A stretch of DNA of 64,000 nt from Phycisphaerales bacterium. Lineage in GTDB: Bacteria; Planctomycetota; Phycisphaerae; Phycisphaerales; SM1A02. The notes under the pieces were generated by a model. The model was given only the letters and a program-made list of their open reading frames with translations, was not told where the DNA came from and searched no databases. Location: the NCBI GenBank assembly GCA_014238125.1, contig JABABS010000093.1, positions 1 to 64,000 on the forward strand, read 5' to 3'. Of this stretch, positions 9,873 through 18,819 are shown one piece after another. A program made the position numbers and the translations under genes. The first letter of the stretch is position 1. Each line of letters opens with the position of its first letter.

Positions 9873-10418
9873 TCAGATTAAAAGTTCTTGAAGGTAATGT
9901 GGCCGTTTCAACGCCTCGAGTACAACTTCACAATCTGCGAGTGCTCGGTGTGCCTCGTCATGGGTGATGCCAAAGTAATCTCGAAGAGTTCCAAGGCGAC
10001 GATTTTCGAGACCGTGTTTCACCCATTTGATTCCATAGCAACTGCACTTCCATGGGCGATCCATACTCATGGGCAGTAAGCATTCTAAAAAACTTTTGTC
10101 GAAACTTGCATTGTGCGCTACAACAAATTCTGCTCTCGCAAAAATCGATTCCATTTTATTGTAATCAAGTGTTTTACCGCGGACCATTTCGTCGGTAATA
10201 CCGTGAACACGAATTACGCCCTGTGGAATCGGATCCGTAGGTTCGCGTAACCCTTGATACGTTTCAATAATTTCAACGCCATCATGATCGAGTGCGTTGT
10301 AACGAAAGAGAATGATTCCAATCTCAACAACTTCGTCACCACGGCGCGGACTCATTCCTGTAGTCTCAACATCAACGATTGCACCGAATTTGTAGTCATG
10401 TATGAGTGACGTTTGCAT
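9873..10418 (-). CDS. 3'-5' exonuclease, DEDDh/DnaQ-like
   Basis: AIVDVETTGMSPRRGDEVVEIG, VVAHNASFDKSFLE, DEAHRALADCEVVLEAL; start at MQTSLIHDYK, 1-nt overlap (TAATG) with upstream CDS. Confidence 0.88.
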   Translation of the reverse strand: MQTSLIHDYKFGAIVDVETTGMSPRRGDEVVEIGIILFRYNALDHDGVEIIETYQGLREPTDPIPQGVIRVHGITDEMVRGKTLDYNKMESIFARAEFVVAHNASFDKSFLECLLPMSMDRPWKCSCYGIKWVKHGLENRRLGTLRDYFGITHDEAHRALADCEVVLEALKRPHYLQELLI

Positions 10419-11113
10419 TATCTGTCTCTTCGAATGTGTGGTTGCATCGGTGGATACGGGACTGGTTGCCATACAGCATCATTTTCCCATAAACCATCTT
10501 CTGCAATCACTTGCAAGATCGTCATCACCAAATCAAAAATGACTTTCGCCCCCGCTTCTACAACATCTCGATTTGCACTGCTGTCATACGTAGACATTCC
10601 ATGTACCAATTGCGAACGCAACATCGAAGTGCATTTAATCAGTGGAACTAACACGTTAATAACTTCATCTGCATCGTGATAGTGCTTGCCGATTTTACGC
10701 GGCTTTGTTCTTGCTTTGATCGCCTCTTCTCTTGTTGGGTTTCCCCAATAAGAGTTGATTAAATGTTCTTCTGACAACAAACGATCGCAATGTTTTCGAT
10801 TCCCTAGAATCGACTCTTGGATACGACCTGTGACATCTTCTTTTACAATCCAACGCAAAAACTCTTCACGTACTTTCCATTCAGGGTCACGATTATCAAT
10901 GTCACTATCCCACTTTGCATACATCGTATTCAAAGCGATCCACGAGAAGATGAGCCTTGCATCTGCATCATCTGGCACTTCAAATTCTTGTGCTTTTCGC
11001 ATCCACGACATCGCTCTATGCATGCGCAAACGAATTGCATCGTGTGTTTCTGCTTTGTATAACTCTTTGTGTTTCTCTGACCAAATTGAACTGATTGATT
11101 TAAATAGTCCCAT
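10418..11113 (-). CDS. HEPN-like (Apea-type) hypothetical protein
   Basis: Helical protein; RSQLVHG matches the HEPN R-x4-H motif; start placed at MGLFKSISS because the upstream extension overlaps preA. Confidence 0.6.
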   Translation of the reverse strand: MGLFKSISSIWSEKHKELYKAETHDAIRLRMHRAMSWMRKAQEFEVPDDADARLIFSWIALNTMYAKWDSDIDNRDPEWKVREEFLRWIVKEDVTGRIQESILGNRKHCDRLLSEEHLINSYWGNPTREEAIKARTKPRKIGKHYHDADEVINVLVPLIKCTSMLRSQLVHGMSTYDSSANRDVVEAGAKVIFDLVMTILQVIAEDGLWENDAVWQPVPYPPMQPHIRRDR

Positions 11114-11153
11114 GTTGTAGATAGTAGCACTTGTTCCTCGTATCATGTGATAC

Positions 11154-12281
11154 ATGGCAACACTTGAAACTACTGTCAATGGGCTGAAATTCAAAAATCC
11201 ATTTGTCATCGGATCAGGTCCTCCTGGGACAAATGCAAATGTCATTCGAAAAGCTTTTGATGAAGGCTGGGGCGGTGTAGTCGCAAAAACAATTAGTATG
11301 GATGCAACAAAAGTGACGAACGTTGCACCAAGGTATGCTCGGATGCGAGCAACTGGTTCCAAAGAAGTGTTTGGTTGGCAAAACATTGAACTCATCAGTG
11401 ACCGCCCTTTTGAAACATGGCTTGAGGAATTTGAGAGTGTCAAACAATCTCACCCGGAAGGCGTACTTATTGCGTCAGTCATGGAAGAATACAATCGTGA
11501 ACGTTGGATCGAAATGATTCAGCGATGCCAAGAAGTTGGCGTCGATGCGTTTGAACTCAACTTCTCTTGTCCCCACGGTTTGCCCGAACGAAAAATGGGT
11601 GCAGCGATGGGTGAAGATCCAGATATAGTTGGCGAAGTCACTGGTTGGGTCATGGAGGCAGCAACCATTCCAGTCTGGGCGAAATTGACACCAAACATTA
11701 CACACATTGCTGATCCAGGTAAACGCGCACTTGAAGCTGGCGCCGATGGCCTTGCTGCAATTAACACGATTTTGAGTGTGATGGGCGTTGACCTTGAAAC
11801 ACTTCGACCACAGCCAACTGTTGAAGGGTACAGCGTACCGGGTGGCTACTCTTGCAAAGCAGTTCGCCCAATTGCACTTCGCATGGTAATGGAACTTGCA
11901 CGAATGATGGAAGATGGATTCAAAGACAGAACTATTTCAGGGATAGGCGGTATCGAAACCGGCAACGACGCAGCGCAGTTCATTCTGCTTGGTGCACATA
12001 CTGTGCAAGTTTGCACAGGCGTGATGATTAATGGATATGGAATGGTCAAAGAAATGTGCGATAGTTTGATTACGTTCATGGAAAAACACAATTTTGAAAC
12101 GCTCGACGACTTCCGCGGAGCATCTATTCCATACTTCAGCACGCACGCCGATCTTGTGCATCGCCAAGCCAAAGCCAAAGCTGAGGCGAAAGCTCGCCGT
12201 GAAGGCATGATTGAAAAAGATGCGCAGTGGTCAGGCGATGATTTTGTTGAACAGTCAGACAAGTTGGTTTCAAACGATTAA
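11154..12281 (+). CDS. preA: PreA-like dihydropyrimidine/dihydroorotate dehydrogenase family protein
   Basis: NGLKFKNPFVIGSGPPGTN, FELNFSCPHGLPERKMGAAMG, ISGIGGIETGNDAAQFILLGAHTVQVCTGVM. Confidence 0.85.
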   Translation: MATLETTVNGLKFKNPFVIGSGPPGTNANVIRKAFDEGWGGVVAKTISMDATKVTNVAPRYARMRATGSKEVFGWQNIELISDRPFETWLEEFESVKQSHPEGVLIASVMEEYNRERWIEMIQRCQEVGVDAFELNFSCPHGLPERKMGAAMGEDPDIVGEVTGWVMEAATIPVWAKLTPNITHIADPGKRALEAGADGLAAINTILSVMGVDLETLRPQPTVEGYSVPGGYSCKAVRPIALRMVMELARMMEDGFKDRTISGIGGIETGNDAAQFILLGAHTVQVCTGVMINGYGMVKEMCDSLITFMEKHNFETLDDFRGASIPYFSTHADLVHRQAKAKAEAKARREGMIEKDAQWSGDDFVEQSDKLVSND

Positions 12282-12303
12282 TAACCCCGCGGGTCGTTTA
12301 ATT

Positions 12304-13674
12304 TTACCTCGCGATGTATTCACCCTCGCCCACATCGCCGACGTACTTGCCTTGCTTTGCAACGACTTTGCCACGAAGAAGAACAACATCGCTGCGGCCT
12401 TTGCGTTCCATACCTTCGAAACCGGAGTAATCAATGTTGGAAAGCCCATCTTCATGTGTAAAGGTTCCGACAAACTCTTGGTCGTAGATCACAATGTCGG
12501 CATCACTTCCAACTGCCAATGCGCCTTTTCGGGGATACATATTGAAAATCTTCGCGACATTTGAACTACATACCTCAACCATCTTTCGAATATCAATTTT
12601 TCCAGTGCACACACCATAGGTATGTACAAGGTCGACCCGCTCTTGAATCGAAGGAATACCATTTGGAATAAGAGTGAAATTATCTTTTCCCATATCTTTT
12701 TGTCCTCGAAAATTAAACGGTGCGTGATCAGTTCCGATTGTCGAGATCGAACCATCTGCTAACCCTCCCCACAATGCTTCATGTTCTTCCTTATCACGAA
12801 GCGGTGGCGACATCACAAACTTCGCACCTTCAAAGTTTGGTCGTTCTGCATATGTACTATCTAAAACTAGATGTGGAACAACAGATTCTAATGTCACGTA
12901 GACCCCTCGATCATGTGCTTCCATTGCCCTGTTCACTGCTTCGCCGCAAGAGGTGTGTACAACATAGATAGTTGCACCAGTTTTTTCAGCAAAAGAACAT
13001 AAGTGGTTAACACCACCTGCCTCTACATTCCGGGGGCGTGATTTTTCGTGCCACTCTGTACCAGTCTTTCCCTCATCGATCAGTTGCGTTTGCATTGCAT
13101 CAATCGATTCAGCATTTTCACAATGTGCAGTCAAAGTCACTTCAAGTTCTTTACACATGTGCATGAGTTCAAGTAAATCCTCATCTGAAATATCTAATGC
13201 ACCCTTATACGCTAAGAAAATTTTGAACGATTGCACGCCTTCGTTGGATACTAGTTCTTGAAGTTGTTGCTTTGCCAACTCGTCAAACCGTACAACGGCA
13301 AGATGAAATGTGAAATCGCAGCAACAACCTGCTACAGCAAGTTCTTTCCACTCAGCAAATGCATGTGCGGGTTCATCATCAGGGCCAGGGCAAATCATTT
13401 CAATGATTGTTGTTGTTCCGCCGACAAGTGCAGCTTTTGTTGCGGACTCGTGATCATCAATCGCGTTCGTCCCCATGAAAGGCAGGTGAATGTGTACATG
13501 CGGATCGATGAATCCTGGATAGACGCACTTGCCAGTTGCATCGATTGTATGTGTACCTTCAAGGCCACCATCCTCTTTGATTTGTGCGATCTTCTCATCA
13601 GAAATACCTATGTCTCCAACGAACGTTCGTTCGGGAGTGTATATCGTTCCACCCTTAATAACAGTATCAAACAT
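12304..13674 (-). CDS. hydA: Dihydropyrimidinase
   Basis: GKCVYPGFIDPHVHIHLPF, LAYKGALDISDEDLLELM, STIGTDHAPFNFRGQKDMGKDNFTLIPNGIPSIQER. Confidence 0.93.
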   Translation of the reverse strand: MFDTVIKGGTIYTPERTFVGDIGISDEKIAQIKEDGGLEGTHTIDATGKCVYPGFIDPHVHIHLPFMGTNAIDDHESATKAALVGGTTTIIEMICPGPDDEPAHAFAEWKELAVAGCCCDFTFHLAVVRFDELAKQQLQELVSNEGVQSFKIFLAYKGALDISDEDLLELMHMCKELEVTLTAHCENAESIDAMQTQLIDEGKTGTEWHEKSRPRNVEAGGVNHLCSFAEKTGATIYVVHTSCGEAVNRAMEAHDRGVYVTLESVVPHLVLDSTYAERPNFEGAKFVMSPPLRDKEEHEALWGGLADGSISTIGTDHAPFNFRGQKDMGKDNFTLIPNGIPSIQERVDLVHTYGVCTGKIDIRKMVEVCSSNVAKIFNMYPRKGALAVGSDADIVIYDQEFVGTFTHEDGLSNIDYSGFEGMERKGRSDVVLLRGKVVAKQGKYVGDVGEGEYIAR

Positions 13675-15011
13675 CAGGCTGTTTCCTTAGCAAACGCTTC
13701 GTCAAGAACTTCTAACATAAAAACGACATCGTCTTGGGTCATGCACATCGGTGGTTTGATGCGAAGGACATTGCCATAATATCCGCCCTTTCCAATAATC
13801 AATCCCATGTCTTTACATGTTTCAAATACATCTGCAGTGAGTTTTGTCGCTGGTGTTTTGTTTTCATCTTCTATAAGTTCAACACCTAACATCAAGCCTT
13901 TTCCACGTACATCACCGATACATGTGTATTTTTTCTGAAGTGCCTGTAAGCCAGCAAATAGTGTTTCGCCTAATTGTTTGCAGTTTTCTTGCATACCATC
14001 ATCAAGTAACACTTCAAGCGACGCGAGCCCTTGTGCACAAGAAACTGGATTTCCACCAAACGTATTAAAATGTATTGCTTCTGTTAAACACTGTGCAATT
14101 TCTTTCGTTGTCACAACTGCTGCAAGAGGGCAACCATTGCCTATGCCTTTTGCCATGACAACCATGTCTGGCACGACACTATGATTTTCAAATCCCCAAA
14201 AGTTTTCACCAGTTCGACCAAAACCCGTTTGTACTTCATCAGCAATACATATTCCACCAGCGCTGCGAACGTACTTGTATGCATCACGCAAATAATTGTC
14301 GGGCATTTCAATCACACCGCCGACGCCCTGCATAGGTTCAGCAATAAATGCCGCAATAGAACCTGAAGTTCCACGATCGATCAAATCTTTTACATCTAAT
14401 GCGTACTTCGGACCACTTTCGGGGTCGTCATATCCGAAGTGCCCGCGATATCGATCTGGGACTTGAGCATGGTGCACGCCAAACCCGTGGGGTACAGAAT
14501 ATTTCCATGTGTAATGCGCCGTGAGACCCATCGCGCCCTGCGATCCGCCGTGGTACCCATTTCGTAGTGCAATGACATCGTAATTCTTTGTGTACGCACG
14601 AGCCATTAAGATTGCTAAATCGTTTGCCTCAGAACCACTGTTGGTGAAATAAACCGTATCTAACCCTTCGGGTAATGTAGAAACAAGTTTTTCTGCGAAC
14701 TTGGCAATGTTGGGATGTAAGTAAATCGTTGTCGTGTGTTGCAGACGAGAATTTTGTTCGTTCACTGCTTCCATCACACGGGGGTGACAGTGCCCAACAC
14801 TCACTGAAACGATCCCAGCGAATGCGTCTAGGTAACGTTTACCAGTTTCGTCAAACAGATACTGCATGTGTCCATCAACAAGCATGATTGGATCGCGATA
14901 GTAAGTCACAAGCGCAGGCGTCAAATATTCTTTTCGTAATTCTTGAACTTCCTTCTTCGAAGGACCCGTGTACGGTTGCGGTGCAAATTCGCAATTTGGT
15001 AATTCAGCCAT
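13674..15011 (-). CDS. Class III (AGXT2-like) aminotransferase, probable beta-alanine:pyruvate type
   Basis: VYFTNSGSEANDLAIL, ICIADEVQTGFGRTG, VVMAKGIGNGCPLAAV, HFNTFGGNPVSCA; 1-nt overlap with dihydropyrimidinase. Confidence 0.9.
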   Translation of the reverse strand: MAELPNCEFAPQPYTGPSKKEVQELRKEYLTPALVTYYRDPIMLVDGHMQYLFDETGKRYLDAFAGIVSVSVGHCHPRVMEAVNEQNSRLQHTTTIYLHPNIAKFAEKLVSTLPEGLDTVYFTNSGSEANDLAILMARAYTKNYDVIALRNGYHGGSQGAMGLTAHYTWKYSVPHGFGVHHAQVPDRYRGHFGYDDPESGPKYALDVKDLIDRGTSGSIAAFIAEPMQGVGGVIEMPDNYLRDAYKYVRSAGGICIADEVQTGFGRTGENFWGFENHSVVPDMVVMAKGIGNGCPLAAVVTTKEIAQCLTEAIHFNTFGGNPVSCAQGLASLEVLLDDGMQENCKQLGETLFAGLQALQKKYTCIGDVRGKGLMLGVELIEDENKTPATKLTADVFETCKDMGLIIGKGGYYGNVLRIKPPMCMTQDDVVFMLEVLDEAFAKETA

Positions 15012-16422
15012 GTTGTTCTCCTCGATTGGTTAACCAGTACAACACAAATGCAATTGTAATACCTACAAACCATGCATAACTATAGAGTGAATTGAAAAGT
15101 TTAGGAAATAAATCAGTATTGAACGCAGCATTGATAAATCCTGGAAGATTCGGTAGAACTGCGATAATGAGTATGACAACTGTACTTACTCTCAAACCAG
15201 CGTACTCCCCCCTAGCATCGTAGAGCGCATCACTATTAAGTCGCATCCTTCGGACAACAAAGTAGTCGCAAATCATGATGCCAGCAATTGGTCCAAGTAA
15301 GGCGCTATACCCAATAAGCCAAGTAAAAATGTACCCACTAGGATCGTTGTATAAACGCCAAGGCATAATCACGATGCCGATGATACACGTAATAATGCCA
15401 CCAGTTCTAAACGATATTTTTCTGGGGATGAGATTTGCAAAACCATTTGCGGGGCTTACGACATTCGCAGCGATGTTGGTCGAGAGAGTTGCGACAGTTA
15501 ATGCAATCAACGCAATGACAACAGCAGTTGTTGAACCAAGTTCTCCAACGAGTGTAATTGGATCCCAAATCGCTTTGCCAAAAATAACAATCGTTGCAGA
15601 TGTTACTGCGATGCCAATGAACGAAAAGAGTGTCATCGTCGTTGGCAAACCAATAAGTTGTCCAAGGGCTTGATCTTTTTGTGATTTACAATACCTCGTA
15701 AAGTCAGGAATGTTTAAACTAAGCGTTGCCCAGAACCCAACCATCGCGGTGAGTTGCGGAAAAAATATTGGCCAAAACGGCGCGGGATCTTCTGGTGCTG
15801 GAGGAAACATCTTCGTGATGCCACCAACTTTCACTGCCGCCCAAATCAACATCGCAAGCCCCATGGCAATTAGAAACGGCGCCGCCCAAGATTCGAGCCA
15901 CTTGATGCAATCAATACCCCGAACAACAATTACGAAATTTAAAACCCAAAATGCCATGAAGCACGTGAATTGCATTTTTGTGATTCCAAGAAATGGAACC
16001 ACTGATGTATCTGCTGCAATATCTAACCATCCAAGTGCGCCAAGGGCTTGGTAAATAGCAAATCCACCAATCCATGTTTGAATGCCAAACCAACCGCACG
16101 CAACAAGTGAACGTGCGATTGCAGGAATGTGTGCGCCCCGTGTTCCAAAACTAGCGCGAGCAAGAACAGGGAACGGAATACCGTACTTTGTACCTGCGTG
16201 TCCCATTAAGATCATTGGCACAAGGACGATCAAATTTCCTAGAAGGACGGTCAGAACTGATTGCCACCACGTCATCCCCGCATCGATCATGGATCCTGCG
16301 AGCACATAGGTAGGAATGCACACAGACATACCTATCCACAGTGCTGCTAAGTGCCACTTATTCCAAGTTCTTTTTTCTAGAGGAACAGGGGCAATGTCTG
16401 GATTGATGAGGCTGTTGGTCAT
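15004..16422 (-). CDS. NCS1 family nucleobase/allantoin-type permease
   Basis: About 12 TM segments; WNKWHLAALWIGMSVCIPTYVLAGSMI, IQTWIGGFAIYQAL, NIPDFTRYCKSQKDQALGQLIGLP. Confidence 0.92.
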   Translation of the reverse strand: MTNSLINPDIAPVPLEKRTWNKWHLAALWIGMSVCIPTYVLAGSMIDAGMTWWQSVLTVLLGNLIVLVPMILMGHAGTKYGIPFPVLARASFGTRGAHIPAIARSLVACGWFGIQTWIGGFAIYQALGALGWLDIAADTSVVPFLGITKMQFTCFMAFWVLNFVIVVRGIDCIKWLESWAAPFLIAMGLAMLIWAAVKVGGITKMFPPAPEDPAPFWPIFFPQLTAMVGFWATLSLNIPDFTRYCKSQKDQALGQLIGLPTTMTLFSFIGIAVTSATIVIFGKAIWDPITLVGELGSTTAVVIALIALTVATLSTNIAANVVSPANGFANLIPRKISFRTGGIITCIIGIVIMPWRLYNDPSGYIFTWLIGYSALLGPIAGIMICDYFVVRRMRLNSDALYDARGEYAGLRVSTVVILIIAVLPNLPGFINAAFNTDLFPKLFNSLYSYAWFVGITIAFVLYWLTNRGEQHG

Positions 16423-17292
16423 TTATTGCTTAGAAATCTGTGTGTAACTTTCTGGTCTTCGATCTCTAAAGAATTGCCATGTATTGCGTACTTCCTCGAT
16501 CAAATCGAGGTCAAGGTCAGCGATGATGACTTCATCTTGATCCCGTGATCCTTCGACCATGATTTGACCTCTTGGATTGCAGAAATAACTTTGTCCGTAG
16601 AATTCGCCAATGTTCCATGGCGCTTCAGTGCCAACACGATTAATTGCGCCCACATAATATTGGTTTGCAACTGCGTGCGCTGGTTGTTCGAGTTTCCATA
16701 GATATTCACTCAAACCAGCAACGGTTGCTGATGGGTTAAAAACAATTTCAGCTCCATTCAAACCAAGCTCACGCGCACCTTCTGGAAAGTGACGGTCGTA
16801 ACAAATATATACACCAATTTTTCCTGCACTTGTTTCAAATACTGGGTAGCCGAGGTTGCCTGGTTTAAAATAAAACTTTTCCCAAAAGCCCGGATTACAA
16901 TGTGGAATATGATGTTTTCGATACTTGCCTAAATATTCGCCGTGTTCATCTATCACTGCTGCAGTGTTGTAATACACGCCTGTCATATCAACTTCATAGA
17001 TAGGAACAACGAGAATCATTTTGTGTTGTTTTGCAAGTTCTTGCATGCGTTTAATTGTTGGGCCGTCAGGTATTTGTTCGGCAATTTCATACCAACGCGT
17101 ATCTTGTTCCGCACAAAAGTAAGGTCCGTAAAATATTTCTTGTAAGCACGTTACTTGCGCGCCTTGATCAGCCGCTTGCTTGATGAGTTCGACGTGTTTA
17201 TCGATCATCATTTTTTTTGTTTCAGCAATCGATGCGTCAGGTGGAGCTGGGTTCGATGCTTGAATGAGCGCTGCTCTAGTTATTCGTGCCAT
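16423..17292 (-). CDS. Beta-ureidopropionase / nitrilase superfamily hydrolase
   Basis: CLQEIFYGPYFCAEQD, YRKHHIPHC, KIGVYICYDRHFPEGARELGLNGAEIVFNPSAT. Confidence 0.92.
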   Translation of the reverse strand: MARITRAALIQASNPAPPDASIAETKKMMIDKHVELIKQAADQGAQVTCLQEIFYGPYFCAEQDTRWYEIAEQIPDGPTIKRMQELAKQHKMILVVPIYEVDMTGVYYNTAAVIDEHGEYLGKYRKHHIPHCNPGFWEKFYFKPGNLGYPVFETSAGKIGVYICYDRHFPEGARELGLNGAEIVFNPSATVAGLSEYLWKLEQPAHAVANQYYVGAINRVGTEAPWNIGEFYGQSYFCNPRGQIMVEGSRDQDEVIIADLDLDLIEEVRNTWQFFRDRRPESYTQISKQ

Positions 17293-17319
17293 ATAGTTCC
17301 TTTCTTTTCATTCTGGATG

Positions 17320-18819
17320 TTAGAACCAGCGGCTCACAAGTATGCGGCCTTCGGTATAAAAACGTACAGAATCTTCGCCGTTGGAATGCAATGTGCCAAA
17401 AAATGAATCTTTCCATCCACAGAATGGGAAGACTGCCATTGGCGCGGGTACGCCAACATTGATACCTATCATGCCTGCGCCTGCAGTATCTTTAAATTTG
17501 TTTGCGGCGTAGCCGCTATCAGTAAACATCACCGCCATATTTCCGTACGGAGAGCGGTGCGTGACTGCGATTGCCTCATCGAGCGTATCAACACGCAAAA
17601 TTGAAAGTACAGGCCCAAAAATTTCTTCCATGGCAAGCGCTGAATCATGTGGAACATTGTCAAAAATTGTCGGCCCTACAAACCCTGCACCCAGAAGTTT
17701 CGCTTCTCGCCCATCAAGGAGTAACTCCGCCCCTGCTTCAACGCCAACCTCAATCGCTTTTGTGACTCTTTGAACACTTGCGTCATCTATCAACGGCCCC
17801 ATGCCGCAACCTGATTCGTCTCCAGCTGAAACTTTAATCTTCTTTGCGGCTTCAACTACGCGTGGTATAAACCATTCAGGAGAATCGCCAACGAGCACAG
17901 CTACTGATCCAGCCAAACATCGTTGACCAGTATTACCAAGCGAAGAACTGATCACACCGTCAATTGCTGCGTCTTGATTTGCATCTGGCATAATGATCAT
18001 CGTGTTTTTCGCGCCCGCCATGCACTGCACACGTTTGCCTGCAATGGAAGCTGTTTTATAAATATGTTTTGCAACAGCAGTTGAACCCACAAACGAAACG
18101 GCTTTCACTTCATCGTGTGTCAACAAATGATTTACCACATCAGGTCCACCTGTGACCATGTTCAATACTCCGGGGGGCAATCCAGCTTCACTTGCAAGTT
18201 CAACTTCGCGAAGTGCACAGAGCGAAACTTTTTCTGAGGGCTTTAACACAAATGTATTTCCACATGCCACTGCCATGGGCCACATCCAAAGTGGAACCAT
18301 AATTGGAAAGTTAAATGGTGTAATGCCAACGCACACACCAATGGGAACACGTTCAAGTGAACTGTCTAATGGGATTCCCTCTTCGCGTTCGCGACTAAAC
18401 GATGTCGAAACAGCAATGCGTGGAAGCGTTCGACCCATCATGAGTGATGGTGCACCACAGGCATATTCAACACAGTCGATGCCTCGCCTTACATCCCCTC
18501 TCGCTTCGGGGGTAGTCTTTCCATGTTCATCCACAATCATTTGCGTCAGTTCATCAAAGTGTTGCTCGAGCAATTCCTTATAGCGAAATAATACTTGGCA
18601 ACGATCGCCAACAGGCGTTTCACTCCATCCACGAAATGCATTTGAAGCAGATTGCACTGCTAGGTCAGCGACAGAAACTTCATCCATTGAAACGAGAGCA
18701 AGTACTTCGCCAGTTGCAGGATTCACATCATCACATGTCGTACCACTTTTAGGAGATATCATTTTTCCGTCAATAAAATGTTCGATTCTTCGTGTCATGT
18801 TGTAGAGTTTACCTTCCAT
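17320..18819 (-). CDS. mmsA: CoA-acylating methylmalonate-semialdehyde dehydrogenase
   Basis: EHGKTTPEARGDVRRGIDCVEYA, VGITPFNFPIMVPLWMWPMAVACGNTFVLKPSEK, NTGQRCLAGSVAVLVG, PFCGWKDSFFG. Confidence 0.93.
   Translation of the reverse strand: MEGKLYNMTRRIEHFIDGKMISPKSGTTCDDVNPATGEVLALVSMDEVSVADLAVQSASNAFRGWSETPVGDRCQVLFRYKELLEQHFDELTQMIVDEHGKTTPEARGDVRRGIDCVEYACGAPSLMMGRTLPRIAVSTSFSREREEGIPLDSSLERVPIGVCVGITPFNFPIMVPLWMWPMAVACGNTFVLKPSEKVSLCALREVELASEAGLPPGVLNMVTGGPDVVNHLLTHDEVKAVSFVGSTAVAKHIYKTASIAGKRVQCMAGAKNTMIIMPDANQDAAIDGVISSSLGNTGQRCLAGSVAVLVGDSPEWFIPRVVEAAKKIKVSAGDESGCGMGPLIDDASVQRVTKAIEVGVEAGAELLLDGREAKLLGAGFVGPTIFDNVPHDSALAMEEIFGPVLSILRVDTLDEAIAVTHRSPYGNMAVMFTDSGYAANKFKDTAGAGMIGINVGVPAPMAVFPFCGWKDSFFGTLHSNGEDSVRFYTEGRILVSRWF

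Noticed and set aside
11114-11443. N-terminal extension of the HEPN-like ORF
   Set aside because: Runs antisense through the preA 5' end; the start at 11113 is more credible.
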